Source: Thalassobellus sp050294475 (GTDB lineage: Bacteria > Bacteroidota > Bacteroidia > Flavobacteriales > Flavobacteriaceae). From it: DNA of 64,000 nucleotides. This document shows, piece by piece, positions 15,611 to 24,518 of the stretch. Position 1 is the stretch's first letter. Every line of letters begins with the position of its first letter. The position numbers were made by a program, and so were the translations under genes. The stretch is taken from positions 1 to 64,000 of the forward strand of contig JBNKOE010000016.1 of the NCBI GenBank assembly GCA_050294475.1, read 5' to 3'. The notes beneath the pieces are model-generated. The model worked only from the letters and a program-made list of their open reading frames with translations. It was not told the origin of the DNA and searched no databases.

Positions 15611-15805
15611 TATAAGTAGGTTTTGGTCTTAATTATGCTATTAATAAGTTGTTTGTAACAATTTTTCAATGTAGTTTTGGGGACTTACATTGTGGCTAAA
15701 ATATAAATATATATTTATATTTATTAATAAAAATTAAAATATTAGACGAAATGCATATGTCTATTTTTATAGCTAGTTTATTTTGAAAAATGTTGTAATA
15801 TTTAA

Positions 15806-16300
15806 TTATATTTTTATTAATAAATTAGATTTTAATTCATTAATTCGTTCTTCAAAAGTTTTTGATTCAAGTGGGTTATTAATGTTTTTAAAAAGCCTCA
15901 TTAGTTCTTTAGTATGTGTTTCTCTCTTTTGTGCAAGTAGATTATAATGCACAAAACCGCACCAAATAACAGATTTTAATTGACTTTTATTTTCGTTAAA
16001 CATGCGCATTTCAGCAAGTATTTCGCTATCATTAAAATGAATTAATTGAGATTCTATAATAACGGTTTCCATTAAAAATACTGGTTTTAAATATGCAATT
16101 TGGTTACTATTCGATACCCAGCTTTTACCTTCCTTTTTTGCTATTTTATAAATGTCAAGATTATAATTTTCTAAGAGAGCATCTTCTCGATGGTTCATGA
16201 AATAATCTGTATAGTTTCCGTTATTAAGATGATTAAATGGATCGCAATCTTGAAATCTTATTTTTGTTTTGCTTTCTACTACTTTAGGTAATTGATTCAT
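15806..16300 (-). CDS. Hotdog-fold acyl-CoA thioesterase
   Basis: A 164-residue protein of the 4-hydroxybenzoyl-CoA thioesterase/YbgC-like group. The active-site motif is RFQDCDPFNHLNNGNYTDYF (residues 20-39), with the catalytic Asp of DxDxxxHxNN. The later segment IAYLKPVFLMETV is the typical central strand. It probably hydrolyses an acyl-CoA in the cytoplasm; the substrate cannot be read from the sequence. It starts 12 bp downstream of the TetR gene on the same strand, so it is probably co-transcribed with and controlled by that regulator. Confidence 0.85.
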   Translation of the reverse strand: MNQLPKVVESKTKIRFQDCDPFNHLNNGNYTDYFMNHREDALLENYNLDIYKIAKKEGKSWVSNSNQIAYLKPVFLMETVIIESQLIHFNDSEILAEMRMFNENKSQLKSVIWCGFVHYNLLAQKRETHTKELMRLFKNINNPLESKTFEERINELKSNLLIKI

Positions 16301-16312
16301 GAATGGTTTTAT

Positions 16313-16909
16313 TTAGATTTTTAATTCATTTGATATTAATTGATCTATTTGATTCATAGTATCTTTCATATATAACTCATCATCCATGGTATATGTCATG
16401 AAAATGGCGCCTTGAATCATAGTATCTATACGTTTAGCATATTGTATAGCGTTAATTTTGGTAGATATTTCATTAGCCTCAATACCATCTTCTATAATAT
16501 TACATAATTGATCTTGAATACGTTGCACAACCTCTCTTACTTTTTTAAGTAATTCTGAATTTTGGTTGTTTGCATCAACGCCAATATTTAAAACTGGGCA
16601 GCCACCAAGTTTTTTGCTAAATGAATAATAAGTTCTATAAAAATCTGTAATTAGATATAGTTTTTCAATTGGAGAATTACTTTGCTCTAAATGTTTTGAT
16701 AATGGTTTTATTAAAGATTTAACCATATATTTAAATGAAGCATAAGCTAATTCTTCTTTGTTTTTAAAGTTTCCGTAAATAGCACCTTTAGTTAAGCCTG
16801 TAGCTTTAGTAATATCGCTAATACTTGTTGCAGCATATCCATTTTTATTAAATATTGGTGCTGATATTTCAATGATATGTTGTGATGTTAATGCTGCTTT
16901 TGTTGCCAT
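16313..16909 (-). CDS. TetR/AcrR family transcriptional regulator
   Basis: A 198-residue repressor. The N-terminal helix-turn-helix covers about residues 10-55 (IIEISAPIFNKNGYAATSIS, then TGLTKGAIYGNFKNKEEL), the standard TetR DNA-binding signature. The C-terminal ligand-binding domain contains GGCPVLNIGVDAN, typical of the TetR_C group near Bacteroidota YxaF-like regulators. An 8-bp palindromic arm pair at 16931-16950 lies just upstream of its start, so self-regulation is likely. The downstream thioesterase is the probable target; the inducer is unknown. Confidence 0.9.
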   Translation of the reverse strand: MATKAALTSQHIIEISAPIFNKNGYAATSISDITKATGLTKGAIYGNFKNKEELAYASFKYMVKSLIKPLSKHLEQSNSPIEKLYLITDFYRTYYSFSKKLGGCPVLNIGVDANNQNSELLKKVREVVQRIQDQLCNIIEDGIEANEISTKINAIQYAKRIDTMIQGAIFMTYTMDDELYMKDTMNQIDQLISNELKI

Positions 16910-16930
16910 AGATTTTACAAAGTTATTAAA

Positions 16931-16950
16931 AATATACCGATTGGTATATT
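16931..16950. promoter_or_regulatory. Candidate TetR operator
   Basis: AATATACC-GATT-GGTATATT is a perfect 8-bp inverted repeat with a 4-bp spacer, 21 bp upstream of the TetR start codon. The size and symmetry fit the operators of TetR dimers. Confidence 0.65.
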
Positions 16951-17067
16951 TTAATCGATAAAAAAAGCAACAATCACCTCATTATAAGATTCATGTTGCT
17001 TTTTCACTAACCAACCAACTATAAGACTATTTTAATGTTGTTTTGTTACAAGAGTTTAGAAATTAAT

Positions 17068-19674
17068 TTAAATCTTTTCAGTTATTAGATTTCCTTGGTT
17101 TCTAAACACTAATTGGTCATCAAAGGCATCTAGTAAAATAATACTATCTGTAGTTACTTTTCCTGATAATATTTCTTTACTTAAAGCATTTAATACTTCT
17201 TTTTGAATCACTCGTTTTACAGGTCTTGCTCCGTATTCAGGGTTGTAACCTTTGTTTGCTAAATATGCAATGGCTTCTGGTGTTGCATCAAAAGTAATAC
17301 CTTGTTCTGCAATCATTTTAGTAACTCCTTTTAGTTGTAAGCCAACAATATCAGTTATGTTTTCTTTATTTAAAGGGGTAAACATTATCGTATCGTCAAT
17401 ACGGTTTAAAAACTCAGGTCTCACACTTTGTTTTAAAATAGCTAACACATCAATTTTTGCAGCTTCAATGGCCGAATCTATATCTTTTGTAGCTTCAAAA
17501 CGCTCTTGTATAATAGTACTTCCTATATTGGAAGTCATAATGATAATCGTGTTTTTAAAGTCGGCAATTCTTCCTTTGTTATCAGTTAAACGACCTTCAT
17601 CTAATACTTGTAATAGGATATTAAAAGTATCTGGATGCGCTTTTTCAATTTCATCTAAGAGCACTACCGAATAAGGTTTACGTCTTACGGCTTCTGTTAA
17701 CTGTCCTCCTTCATCATAACCTACATATCCTGGAGGTGCACCAATGAGTCTGCTTACTGCATGACGTTCTTGATATTCACTCATATCAATTCGGGTCATG
17801 GCGCTTTCATCGTCAAATAAATATTCAGCTAAAGCTTTTGCAAGTTCTGTTTTACCAACACCGGTAGTTCCTAAAAACAGGAAGGTTCCTATCGGTTTTT
17901 GCGGATTTTGTAATCCTGCGCGACTTCTTCTTACAGCATCACTAACAGCTTCAATAGCTTCTTCTTGCCCTACAACACGCTTGTGTAATTGATCTTCTAA
18001 CTTTAAAAGTTTTTCACGCTCACTTTGTATCATTTTGGTAACAGGAATTCCAGTCCATTTTGCAACAACTTCAGCTATATCATCATACGTTACTTCTTCT
18101 TTTATTAAAGAGTTTTCCGATTGTTCTTGCAATTGTTTTTGAAACTTTTCAAGTTGCTCTTGTGCATCTTTTATTTTACCATAGCGTAACTCGGCTACTT
18201 TACCATAATCACCATCACGTTCTGCTTTTTCAGCTTCTAGCTTGAAGTTTTCAATATCTTGTTTTGTGTTTTGAATATTTTCAACCACTTCTTTTTCAGA
18301 CTTCCATTTAGCATTAAGTGCATTTCGGGTTTCTTTAATATTAGCTAAATCTGAACGAAGTGATTTTAATTTCGTTTCATCTTTTTCACGTTTAATAGCT
18401 TCAATCTCTATTTCTAACTGCATGATTTTTCTATCTAAAACATCCAATTCTTCTGGTTTAGAATTGATTTCCATGCGTAGTTTAGAAGCCGATTCATCCA
18501 TTAAGTCAATTGCCTTATCTGGTAAAAAACGATTTGTTATATAGCGTTGCGATAGTTCTACTGCACCAATAATAGCCTCGTCTTTAATACGAACTTTATG
18601 GTGTGTTTCATACTTTTCTTTAATACCGCGAAGTATAGAAATAGCACTTTCGGTATCAGGCTCATCAACCATAACTTTTTGGAAACGTCGCTCTAAAGCT
18701 TTGTCTTTTTCAAAATATTTTTGGTATTCATCTAAAGTGGTTGCTCCAATAGCGCGAAGTTCACCTCTTGCCAAAGCTGGTTTTAAAATGTTAGCGGCAT
18801 CCATAGCTCCTTGTCCGCCACCAGCACCAACAAGTGTATGAATTTCGTCTATAAATAGTACTATATCACCTTCACTGTTTGTTACTTCTTTAATAACAGC
18901 TTTTAGTCGTTCTTCAAATTCGCCTTTATATTTTGCGCCAGCAATAAGTGCGCCCATATCTAGTGCGAAAATTTGTTTGTCTTTTAAGTTTTCAGGAATA
19001 TCGCCATCAACTATTCTGTGAGCTAGACCTTCTGCAATAGCTGTTTTACCAGTACCTGGTTCGCCTACAAGAATTGGGTTGTTTTTTGTTCTACGAGATA
19101 ATATTTGTAATATTCTTCGTATTTCTTCATCGCGACCAATAACAGGATCTAGTTTACCATCTTTAGCTAACTGATTTAAGTTTTTAGCATATTTATTAAG
19201 AGAATTATAAGTTTCCTCTTGACTTTGAGAGGTTACTTTTTCTCCTTTGCGTAATTCTTCAATAGCAGCTTTAAGTGTTTTTTCTGTGATACTTTGGTCT
19301 TTTAACATTTGTGCTATTTTGCTGTTCGATTTAAACACAGCAAGGATTAAATGTTCAATAGACACATAGTCGTCTTTCATCTTTTTAGCTATAATAGACG
19401 CTTCATTAAGTGTTTTTCCAGCTTCACGAGATAGCATAAGTTCGCTACCAGTAACTTTTGAAAAACTTTCTAGTTGTTTGTCTAAAGCCTGTTTAAGAAT
19501 GTTAACATTTACATTCAACTTTTTAAGAATGAAAGGCAGTACGTTTTCATCAACTTCAAAAATACCTTTAAAAATATGTTCGTTTTCTATTTGTTGATGA
19601 CCAAAACCTTGAGCAATTTGTTGCGCTTGCTGTATGGCTTCTTGCGATTTAATTGTATAATTATTTAAGTTCAT
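17068..19674 (-). CDS. clpB: ATP-dependent disaggregase ClpB
   Basis: An 868-residue AAA+ chaperone that pulls polypeptides out of aggregates together with DnaK. Domains in order are: Clp N-terminal repeats (1-145, YTIKSQEAIQQAQ and later AGKTLNEA), first ATPase (about 160-400, Walker A GEPGTGKT, Walker B ILFIDEIHT-like FIDEIHTLVGAGG), the long coiled-coil middle domain (about 400-530, unique to ClpB versus ClpA/C), and second ATPase (about 545-760, GTTGVGKTELAKALAEYLF, IDMSEY). The pore tyrosines KYKGEFEERL and GYVGYDEGG are present. Length and order are normal. It stands alone, with a palindrome in its leader. Confidence 0.97.
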   Translation of the reverse strand: MNLNNYTIKSQEAIQQAQQIAQGFGHQQIENEHIFKGIFEVDENVLPFILKKLNVNVNILKQALDKQLESFSKVTGSELMLSREAGKTLNEASIIAKKMKDDYVSIEHLILAVFKSNSKIAQMLKDQSITEKTLKAAIEELRKGEKVTSQSQEETYNSLNKYAKNLNQLAKDGKLDPVIGRDEEIRRILQILSRRTKNNPILVGEPGTGKTAIAEGLAHRIVDGDIPENLKDKQIFALDMGALIAGAKYKGEFEERLKAVIKEVTNSEGDIVLFIDEIHTLVGAGGGQGAMDAANILKPALARGELRAIGATTLDEYQKYFEKDKALERRFQKVMVDEPDTESAISILRGIKEKYETHHKVRIKDEAIIGAVELSQRYITNRFLPDKAIDLMDESASKLRMEINSKPEELDVLDRKIMQLEIEIEAIKREKDETKLKSLRSDLANIKETRNALNAKWKSEKEVVENIQNTKQDIENFKLEAEKAERDGDYGKVAELRYGKIKDAQEQLEKFQKQLQEQSENSLIKEEVTYDDIAEVVAKWTGIPVTKMIQSEREKLLKLEDQLHKRVVGQEEAIEAVSDAVRRSRAGLQNPQKPIGTFLFLGTTGVGKTELAKALAEYLFDDESAMTRIDMSEYQERHAVSRLIGAPPGYVGYDEGGQLTEAVRRKPYSVVLLDEIEKAHPDTFNILLQVLDEGRLTDNKGRIADFKNTIIIMTSNIGSTIIQERFEATKDIDSAIEAAKIDVLAILKQSVRPEFLNRIDDTIMFTPLNKENITDIVGLQLKGVTKMIAEQGITFDATPEAIAYLANKGYNPEYGARPVKRVIQKEVLNALSKEILSGKVTTDSIILLDAFDDQLVFRNQGNLITEKI

Positions 19675-19689
19675 TTTTGTATTTTTTAT

Positions 19690-19711
19690 AATTCTCGCTA
19701 TGACGAGAATT
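19690..19711. promoter_or_regulatory. Palindrome in the clpB 5' region
   Basis: AATTCTCG-CTATGA-CGAGAATT is a perfect 8-bp inverted repeat, 15 bp upstream of the clpB start codon. It could be an operator or a leader hairpin that affects translation. It does not match the CIRCE element. The rest of the 311-bp gap to ytxJ holds only weak hairpins (near 19811 and 19926-19950). Confidence 0.45.
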
Positions 19712-19985
19712 GTTTTGTTATTGTTAATTAATCTTGTTCAACGTATTTAAGTCAATAATCTTACCAATGCATAACAGGAGACAAAATGTCTGCTAAAGCC
19801 TTGTTTTGTATGACTTTATGTCATTTTTATTTTTGTTTAAATGAATTTTAGTTGTTTTCAATTATTGACTTTAGTTTTGATTAATTCAAGTTATTTATAC
19901 GTATTTTTTCAAAGACTGATATGAACTTATATTTTCGTAAGAAAATAAGTTTGTAAGATTCTAATCATTATCCGACTTTTACATT

Positions 19986-20387
19986 ATGGGATTAATTAAT
20001 AAAATATTTGGTGGAACTGCCGAAAAGAAAGAAGAAAAGGTATTGCCTTGGATAGCTTTAAATACGCTAATTCAATTAGATATAATAGAAGAAAAATCGA
20101 GTACTAAAACTCAGGTTATTTTTAAACATTCTACGCGTTGTGGTATTAGTAGAATGGTTCTTAATCAGTTTGTTGAAGCTTATAGTTTAACAGAAAATAA
20201 TTTAGATTTATATTATTTAGATTTATTAGAATACAGAGAAATATCTAATGAAATTGCTAATAGGTTTCAAGTGATACACCAATCGCCACAACTAATAATA
20301 ATTAAAAATGGAGTAGCAGTTAAGCATGACTCTCATGGTAGTATTAATGATATTGACTTAAATTCGTTTATTACTGGCGGTTTTTAA
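19986..20387 (+). CDS. ytxJ: Bacillithiol-system monothiol protein YtxJ
   Basis: A 133-residue cytoplasmic thioredoxin-fold protein of the YtxJ (DUF2847) family, linked to bacillithiol. The single active-site cysteine is in FKHSTRCGISRMVLNQF (Cys52), and the cis-proline region reads VIHQSPQLIIIKNGV. It lacks the second cysteine of glutaredoxins. YtxJ proteins are proposed to remove bacillithiol from mixed disulfides. It is transcribed away from clpB. The next gene, GH43, starts 86 bp downstream and seems unrelated. Confidence 0.88.
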   Translation: MGLINKIFGGTAEKKEEKVLPWIALNTLIQLDIIEEKSSTKTQVIFKHSTRCGISRMVLNQFVEAYSLTENNLDLYYLDLLEYREISNEIANRFQVIHQSPQLIIIKNGVAVKHDSHGSINDIDLNSFITGGF

Positions 20388-20473
20388 AGTGATTTTTGTA
20401 ATATTTTAAGATAGATAGTAAGACGTCATTAATTTTGATTGTTATATTTACCTTGATTATAAAGAAATTTAAA

Positions 20474-21475
20474 ATGAAGATATTACACTTTTTAGTATTG
20501 GCATTCTTATTTACCATGTCTAATACTGTTTTTTCACAAAGTATTCAATTTGATAATCCTATTGCAGCGTTTCGTGCAGATCCTTGGGTTTATAAAACAG
20601 ATGATGGTGTTTATTATTTAATCGCCACAGTTCCCGAATATGATAAAATTGTTATTAGAAAAGCAACTAGTATAAATGGTTTAAAAACTGCTGAAGAAAA
20701 AAGTGTTTGGTTTAAACATGAAACAGGTGTTATGGGGCATCATATTTGGGCGCCTGAATTACATAAAATAGATGGCAAGTGGTATATATATTTTGCAGCC
20801 GGTGAAGCAGAAAATATATGGAATATTAGAATGTGGGTATTGTCTAACGATTCAGAAAACCCAATGGAAGGAGAATGGAAAGAAGAAGGTCAAATAAAAA
20901 CGCAACGCGATTCATTTTCATTAGATGCCACTACATTTGTACATAATGGGAAACGTTATTTAATATGGGCACAAAATGTTTCAGAAAAAAAGCATGGTAC
21001 AGGATTGCTAATTTCAGAAATGGAAAATCCTACTACTTTAAAAGGATCTGAAGTTGTTTTAACAGAGCCAGATTTTAGTTGGGAAAAAGTGAAATATAAT
21101 GTTAACGAAGGGCCAGCAGTAATAAAAAGAAATGGAAAAATATTTGTTACCTATTCTGCAAGTGCTACCAATCATAATTATTGTATTGGTTTATTATCTA
21201 TAAATGAAGATGCAGATTTATTAGACGCTTCTAATTGGTATAAATCTCCAGCTCCTGTTTTTTCTACAAATGAAGATGTAAAAAGGTATGGACCAGGGCA
21301 TAATTCATTTACAACTTCAGAAGACGGAAAAAGGGATATTTTAATTTATCATGCTCGCGACTACAAAACCATTAAAGGTGATGAATTATCAGATCCTAAT
21401 CGCGCAACACGTGCTCGTGTATTAAAATGGACAGAAAGTGGATTTCCAGACTTTATGCAGCAAAGTGGTGATTAG
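20474..21475 (+). CDS. Secreted glycoside hydrolase family 43 protein
   Basis: A 333-residue exported enzyme with a signal peptide (MKILHFLVLAFLFTMSNTVFS). I choose the ATG at 20474 because the in-frame ATG at 20435 would put a non-signal extension in front. Five-bladed propeller motifs fit GH43: AFRADPWVYK with the general-base Asp36, the LDATTFVHNGKRYLIWAQ blade, NEGPAVIKRNGKIFVTYSAS with the likely acid Glu, and RYGPGHNSF. Substrates of the family are arabinans or xylans. No SusC/SusD pair or other CAZyme is near, so this is an isolated gene. The exact specificity is unknown. Confidence 0.87.
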   Translation: MKILHFLVLAFLFTMSNTVFSQSIQFDNPIAAFRADPWVYKTDDGVYYLIATVPEYDKIVIRKATSINGLKTAEEKSVWFKHETGVMGHHIWAPELHKIDGKWYIYFAAGEAENIWNIRMWVLSNDSENPMEGEWKEEGQIKTQRDSFSLDATTFVHNGKRYLIWAQNVSEKKHGTGLLISEMENPTTLKGSEVVLTEPDFSWEKVKYNVNEGPAVIKRNGKIFVTYSASATNHNYCIGLLSINEDADLLDASNWYKSPAPVFSTNEDVKRYGPGHNSFTTSEDGKRDILIYHARDYKTIKGDELSDPNRATRARVLKWTESGFPDFMQQSGD

Positions 21476-21609
21476 ATTTTGTGATGCTTCAATCATACTT
21501 CATTTCGGCATAATTAACGAGTTATATTAAATATCTTTGAGTTTTATTTAAACGCTTTGAGAAATTAGATAAAAGAGAATCATTAAGTTTTGAGATATTT
21601 ACACAAAAA

Positions 21610-21645
21610 AAACTCCCAATTAATATTTGGGAGTTTGTGTTTTTT
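21610..21645. terminator. Bidirectional terminator
   Basis: AAACTCCCAA (21610-21619) pairs with TTGGGAGTTT (21627-21636) around a 7-base loop, with an A-run before and a T-run after. It lies between the convergent GH43 and lipoprotein genes. Confidence 0.8.
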
Positions 21646-22819
21646 AAAGCGCGTAAGAATTAATAATATTCTTGAGCTGTAGTTTTAAATCTTCACCTGT
21701 ATCATAAATCATTTGTTCTTCAGTAGGGAAGGGAACAGCACGTCTATCTAAAAAGTGTAATAAAGCATTTTCTAAAGCACGACGATCGCCTCTTGAATTG
21801 GCATAAACATGCTCAAAAACATACTGACTTGAAATAGGAAAAGCATCTACCAACTGATTTGTTTTGGTATTTATATATTCTACATTTCCTGTAATTTGAG
21901 TAGATTTAAATTGCTTAAATTCATAGTAAGTACATCTTACCGTTTTCATTTTATCTACTTTAATACTGTTTCCAAGACTATCTTTTACTTCATGACCATC
22001 TTTACCAACTAAATATTGCCAACCGTCAACAATTTGTTTTTCTTTAATAATTTCACGTTCTTTAATTTGTTCTGGCGAAATATTAATATCTCTTAAATTA
22101 ACACGCATGTTAAAATCATATGTAACATTGTTTTCTGGAGTACCATGATATACCGACCAAAAGTTGTTAAGACCGTAGCTGCTAAAATTCAATAAATCGT
22201 CTTCTAAGCGTTTCGGAATCACTTTTTGAGTATCGTTAATCATATCAACTAAAACATAGTCGGTTCCTTTTATATGTGCCTCTTCCATAAGCGAACGCAC
22301 ATCTTTGTAGTTTGGATTTATGTTTTCAATTTCTTTTAACTCATCATAAGCAATTCTATAATCTAATTTGTTGTTAGAATTTAATAGGGCAGTGGCGTTT
22401 TTATAAATTTGTTTAGAAGCGTTGTTCTTGAAATTTATAATTTGATTATCATAATTTTTTAAATTGAAATTTACTTTTTGACCGTTAACAAATAAAGGGA
22501 GTAAAGGTTTAATACGTTCTTGTCTGTCATTTAAACCAATATACATATCATAAATTCGAATATAATTTTCAGGATTATTATCCTTTTTAAGGAATTCAAT
22601 ATCATTTAAATCGCGTTCATTGGCTTTTTTAAATGCTTCTTGTAGCATAATAATAAAATCTGCTTTTCCTTTTTTATTCTTATTAGTTCGTAATTTACTA
22701 ATGGCATCTGAAATTGCCTGATCGTAATTACCATAGCTAAGTGATTTTTCAATTTTCTTACTTGTACTGCAAGCTAATATTGAAATTACCACAATTGTTG
22801 AAAGTAATAATCTTTTCAT
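21644..22819 (-). CDS. Lipoprotein with helical-repeat domain, unknown function
   Basis: A 391-residue lipoprotein: lipobox ISILACS with Cys at residue 17. Residues about 20-190 are helical and contain TPR-like spacing (SYGNYDQAISDAISKLRTN, and later YRIAYDELKEIENINPNYKD). The C-terminal half (about 190-391) looks mixed alpha/beta with no motif I recognise. It is probably attached to the inner leaflet of the outer membrane. Single gene with its terminator at 21610. The family seems widespread in Flavobacteriia as an uncharacterised protein, which is my impression and not verified. Confidence 0.75.
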   Translation of the reverse strand: MKRLLLSTIVVISILACSTSKKIEKSLSYGNYDQAISDAISKLRTNKNKKGKADFIIMLQEAFKKANERDLNDIEFLKKDNNPENYIRIYDMYIGLNDRQERIKPLLPLFVNGQKVNFNLKNYDNQIINFKNNASKQIYKNATALLNSNNKLDYRIAYDELKEIENINPNYKDVRSLMEEAHIKGTDYVLVDMINDTQKVIPKRLEDDLLNFSSYGLNNFWSVYHGTPENNVTYDFNMRVNLRDINISPEQIKEREIIKEKQIVDGWQYLVGKDGHEVKDSLGNSIKVDKMKTVRCTYYEFKQFKSTQITGNVEYINTKTNQLVDAFPISSQYVFEHVYANSRGDRRALENALLHFLDRRAVPFPTEEQMIYDTGEDLKLQLKNIINSYAL

Positions 22820-23031
22820 CTGTTTGATTTTTATAAATTTTAATTATCAGACGAAATTTGCCTTTTAAGTTTTTGATTGTTATCAAGAATAGATAAGGCA
22901 CATTTCATAGGTTAAATATTTGGTTATTGGTTATATGTTTCAATAGTGATGCCAAAATATAAAAACTACAGATAAAACATTAATAAACCTGATTAAATGA
23001 TTGTTTCTTTGATTTTTAAGAAAGCAAAAAC

Positions 23032-24315
23032 TTACTTTTTATTATAAACAGGAAGTAGTTTTGTTGAAACTTCTCCAAAACCTATACGAGTACCATCTTT
23101 TTCACAATGACCTCGCATAATTACGGTATCGTTATCATTAATAAATTTGCGCTCGCTACCGTCTTTCATTTTAATAGGCTTTTCACCTTTCCATGATAAT
23201 TCTAACATAGAGCCATATGAATCTGGAGTCGGACCAGAAATAGTACCACTTCCCATTAAATCGCCAGAATTAATAGGGCAACCATTTATAGTATGATGCG
23301 CTAATTGTTGCGACATGTTCCAGTACATGTATTTAAAGTTAGATTTACTAACAACGGTTTCTTTAGCACCGCTTGGTTGAATGGCTACTTCTAAATTAAT
23401 ATCATAGCTTTTCTTTCCTTTATATTGTAAATACGGTAATTGTGGTTTAATAGGCTTCGGACCTTCAACTCTAAAAGGCTCAAGAGCATCAAGAGTTACA
23501 ATCCAAGGCGATACAGAAGATGCAAAGTTTTTAGCTAAAAATGGTCCTAATGGTACATATTCCCATTTTTGAATATCACGAGCGCTCCAATCGTTAAACA
23601 ATACCAATCCAAAAATGTATTCTTCAGCTTCATCAATAGGAATTGGTTCTCCTAAATCATTAGCATCTGTAGTAACAAAAGCCATTTCTAATTCAAAATC
23701 GACTAATTTACTTGGGCCAAAAACGGGTTCGGTAGCATCACTAGGAAGGGTTTGTCCTTGTGGTCTGTGTATTGGAATTCCAGAAGGAATAATAGACGAA
23801 CTTCTACCATGATAACCAACAGGAATGTGTAACCAGTTTGGTAATAAGGCATTTTCAGGATCTCTAAACATAGTGCCAACATTAGTAGCATGTTCTTTAC
23901 TTGAATAAAAATCGGTGTAATCACCAACTTGTATAGGTAATTGCATTTCAATTTCATCTAAACGAAATAATACAATCTCTTTATGGCTTTTATTCTGCTT
24001 TAAAGTATTGTTGTTACTATCAAAAATATCAGCAATTCTATTTCTTACAGCACGCCAAGTTTTACGGCCATCAGCAATAAAATCGTTTAAAGTATCTTGA
24101 AGAAAAATATCATCGGTTAAAGGAATACCATCAAAATATCCTAATTGGTGTAGCGCACCTAAATCTATGGCAGTATCACCAATGCGAGTACCAATAGTAA
24201 TAATATCATCACGAGTTAAAAATACACCAAAGGGTATATTTTGAATTGGAAAATCGGAGTTTTTATCTACGTGTAACCACGATTTTCTATCTGGATTGTT
24301 AGCTGATAATGGCAT
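23032..24315 (-). CDS. fahA: Fumarylacetoacetase
   Basis: A 427-residue enzyme that cleaves fumarylacetoacetate to fumarate and acetoacetate, the last step of tyrosine degradation. Features include the N-terminal FAH domain starting PDRKSWLHV, the catalytic-region IPVGYHGRSSSIIPSG, and metal/substrate motifs FELEMAFV, LFNDWSARDIQKWEYVPLGP and LMGSGTISGP. The length fits the eukaryote-like long form. No homogentisate dioxygenase lies next to it. Divergently transcribed from glyA, with a candidate promoter (CAAACCTA, the reverse of TAGGTTTG) at 24350-24357. Confidence 0.96.
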   Translation of the reverse strand: MPLSANNPDRKSWLHVDKNSDFPIQNIPFGVFLTRDDIITIGTRIGDTAIDLGALHQLGYFDGIPLTDDIFLQDTLNDFIADGRKTWRAVRNRIADIFDSNNNTLKQNKSHKEIVLFRLDEIEMQLPIQVGDYTDFYSSKEHATNVGTMFRDPENALLPNWLHIPVGYHGRSSSIIPSGIPIHRPQGQTLPSDATEPVFGPSKLVDFELEMAFVTTDANDLGEPIPIDEAEEYIFGLVLFNDWSARDIQKWEYVPLGPFLAKNFASSVSPWIVTLDALEPFRVEGPKPIKPQLPYLQYKGKKSYDINLEVAIQPSGAKETVVSKSNFKYMYWNMSQQLAHHTINGCPINSGDLMGSGTISGPTPDSYGSMLELSWKGEKPIKMKDGSERKFINDNDTVIMRGHCEKDGTRIGFGEVSTKLLPVYNKK

Positions 24316-24349
24316 AACTTTAAGGGTTTAATTTTTATTGAATTAAATT

Positions 24350-24357
24350 CAAACCTA
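24350..24357 (-). promoter_or_regulatory. Candidate -7 element for fahA
   Basis: On the minus strand this reads TAGGTTTG, matching the Bacteroidota TAnnTTTG element, 35 bp before the fahA start. No clear -33 TTG partner was found. Confidence 0.4.
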
Positions 24358-24455
24358 CACATTTTTTTCATTTTATCAGAAAAAAAAGCCTAAAAAATAT
24401 ATTTCTTTCAAACGTTGATAAAATGGTTAAAAACTTAGAAGTAAATAAATGTTTT

Positions 24456-24489
24456 TTGATGTATTTAAATAATCTATTTGTTATTTTTG
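24456..24489 (+). promoter_or_regulatory. Candidate glyA promoter
   Basis: TTG at 24456-24458 and TATTTTTG at 24482-24489 are 23 bp apart and fit the Bacteroidota -33/-7 pattern. The site lies inside a longer in-frame reading frame that begins at 24423. This supports the internal ATG at 24519 as the true glyA start. Confidence 0.55.
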
Positions 24490-24518
24490 CGCCATATTTA
24501 ACTAGAACTATATTTTAT

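Noticed and set aside
17252..17674. Plus-strand frame of 140 codons opposite clpB
   Set aside because: A shadow of the conserved clpB coding sequence; composition reflects the complementary codons.
24423..24518. Longer N-terminus for serine hydroxymethyltransferase
   Set aside because: The 32 extra residues do not fit the family and contain a promoter-like TATTTTTG; the ATG at 24519 fits.
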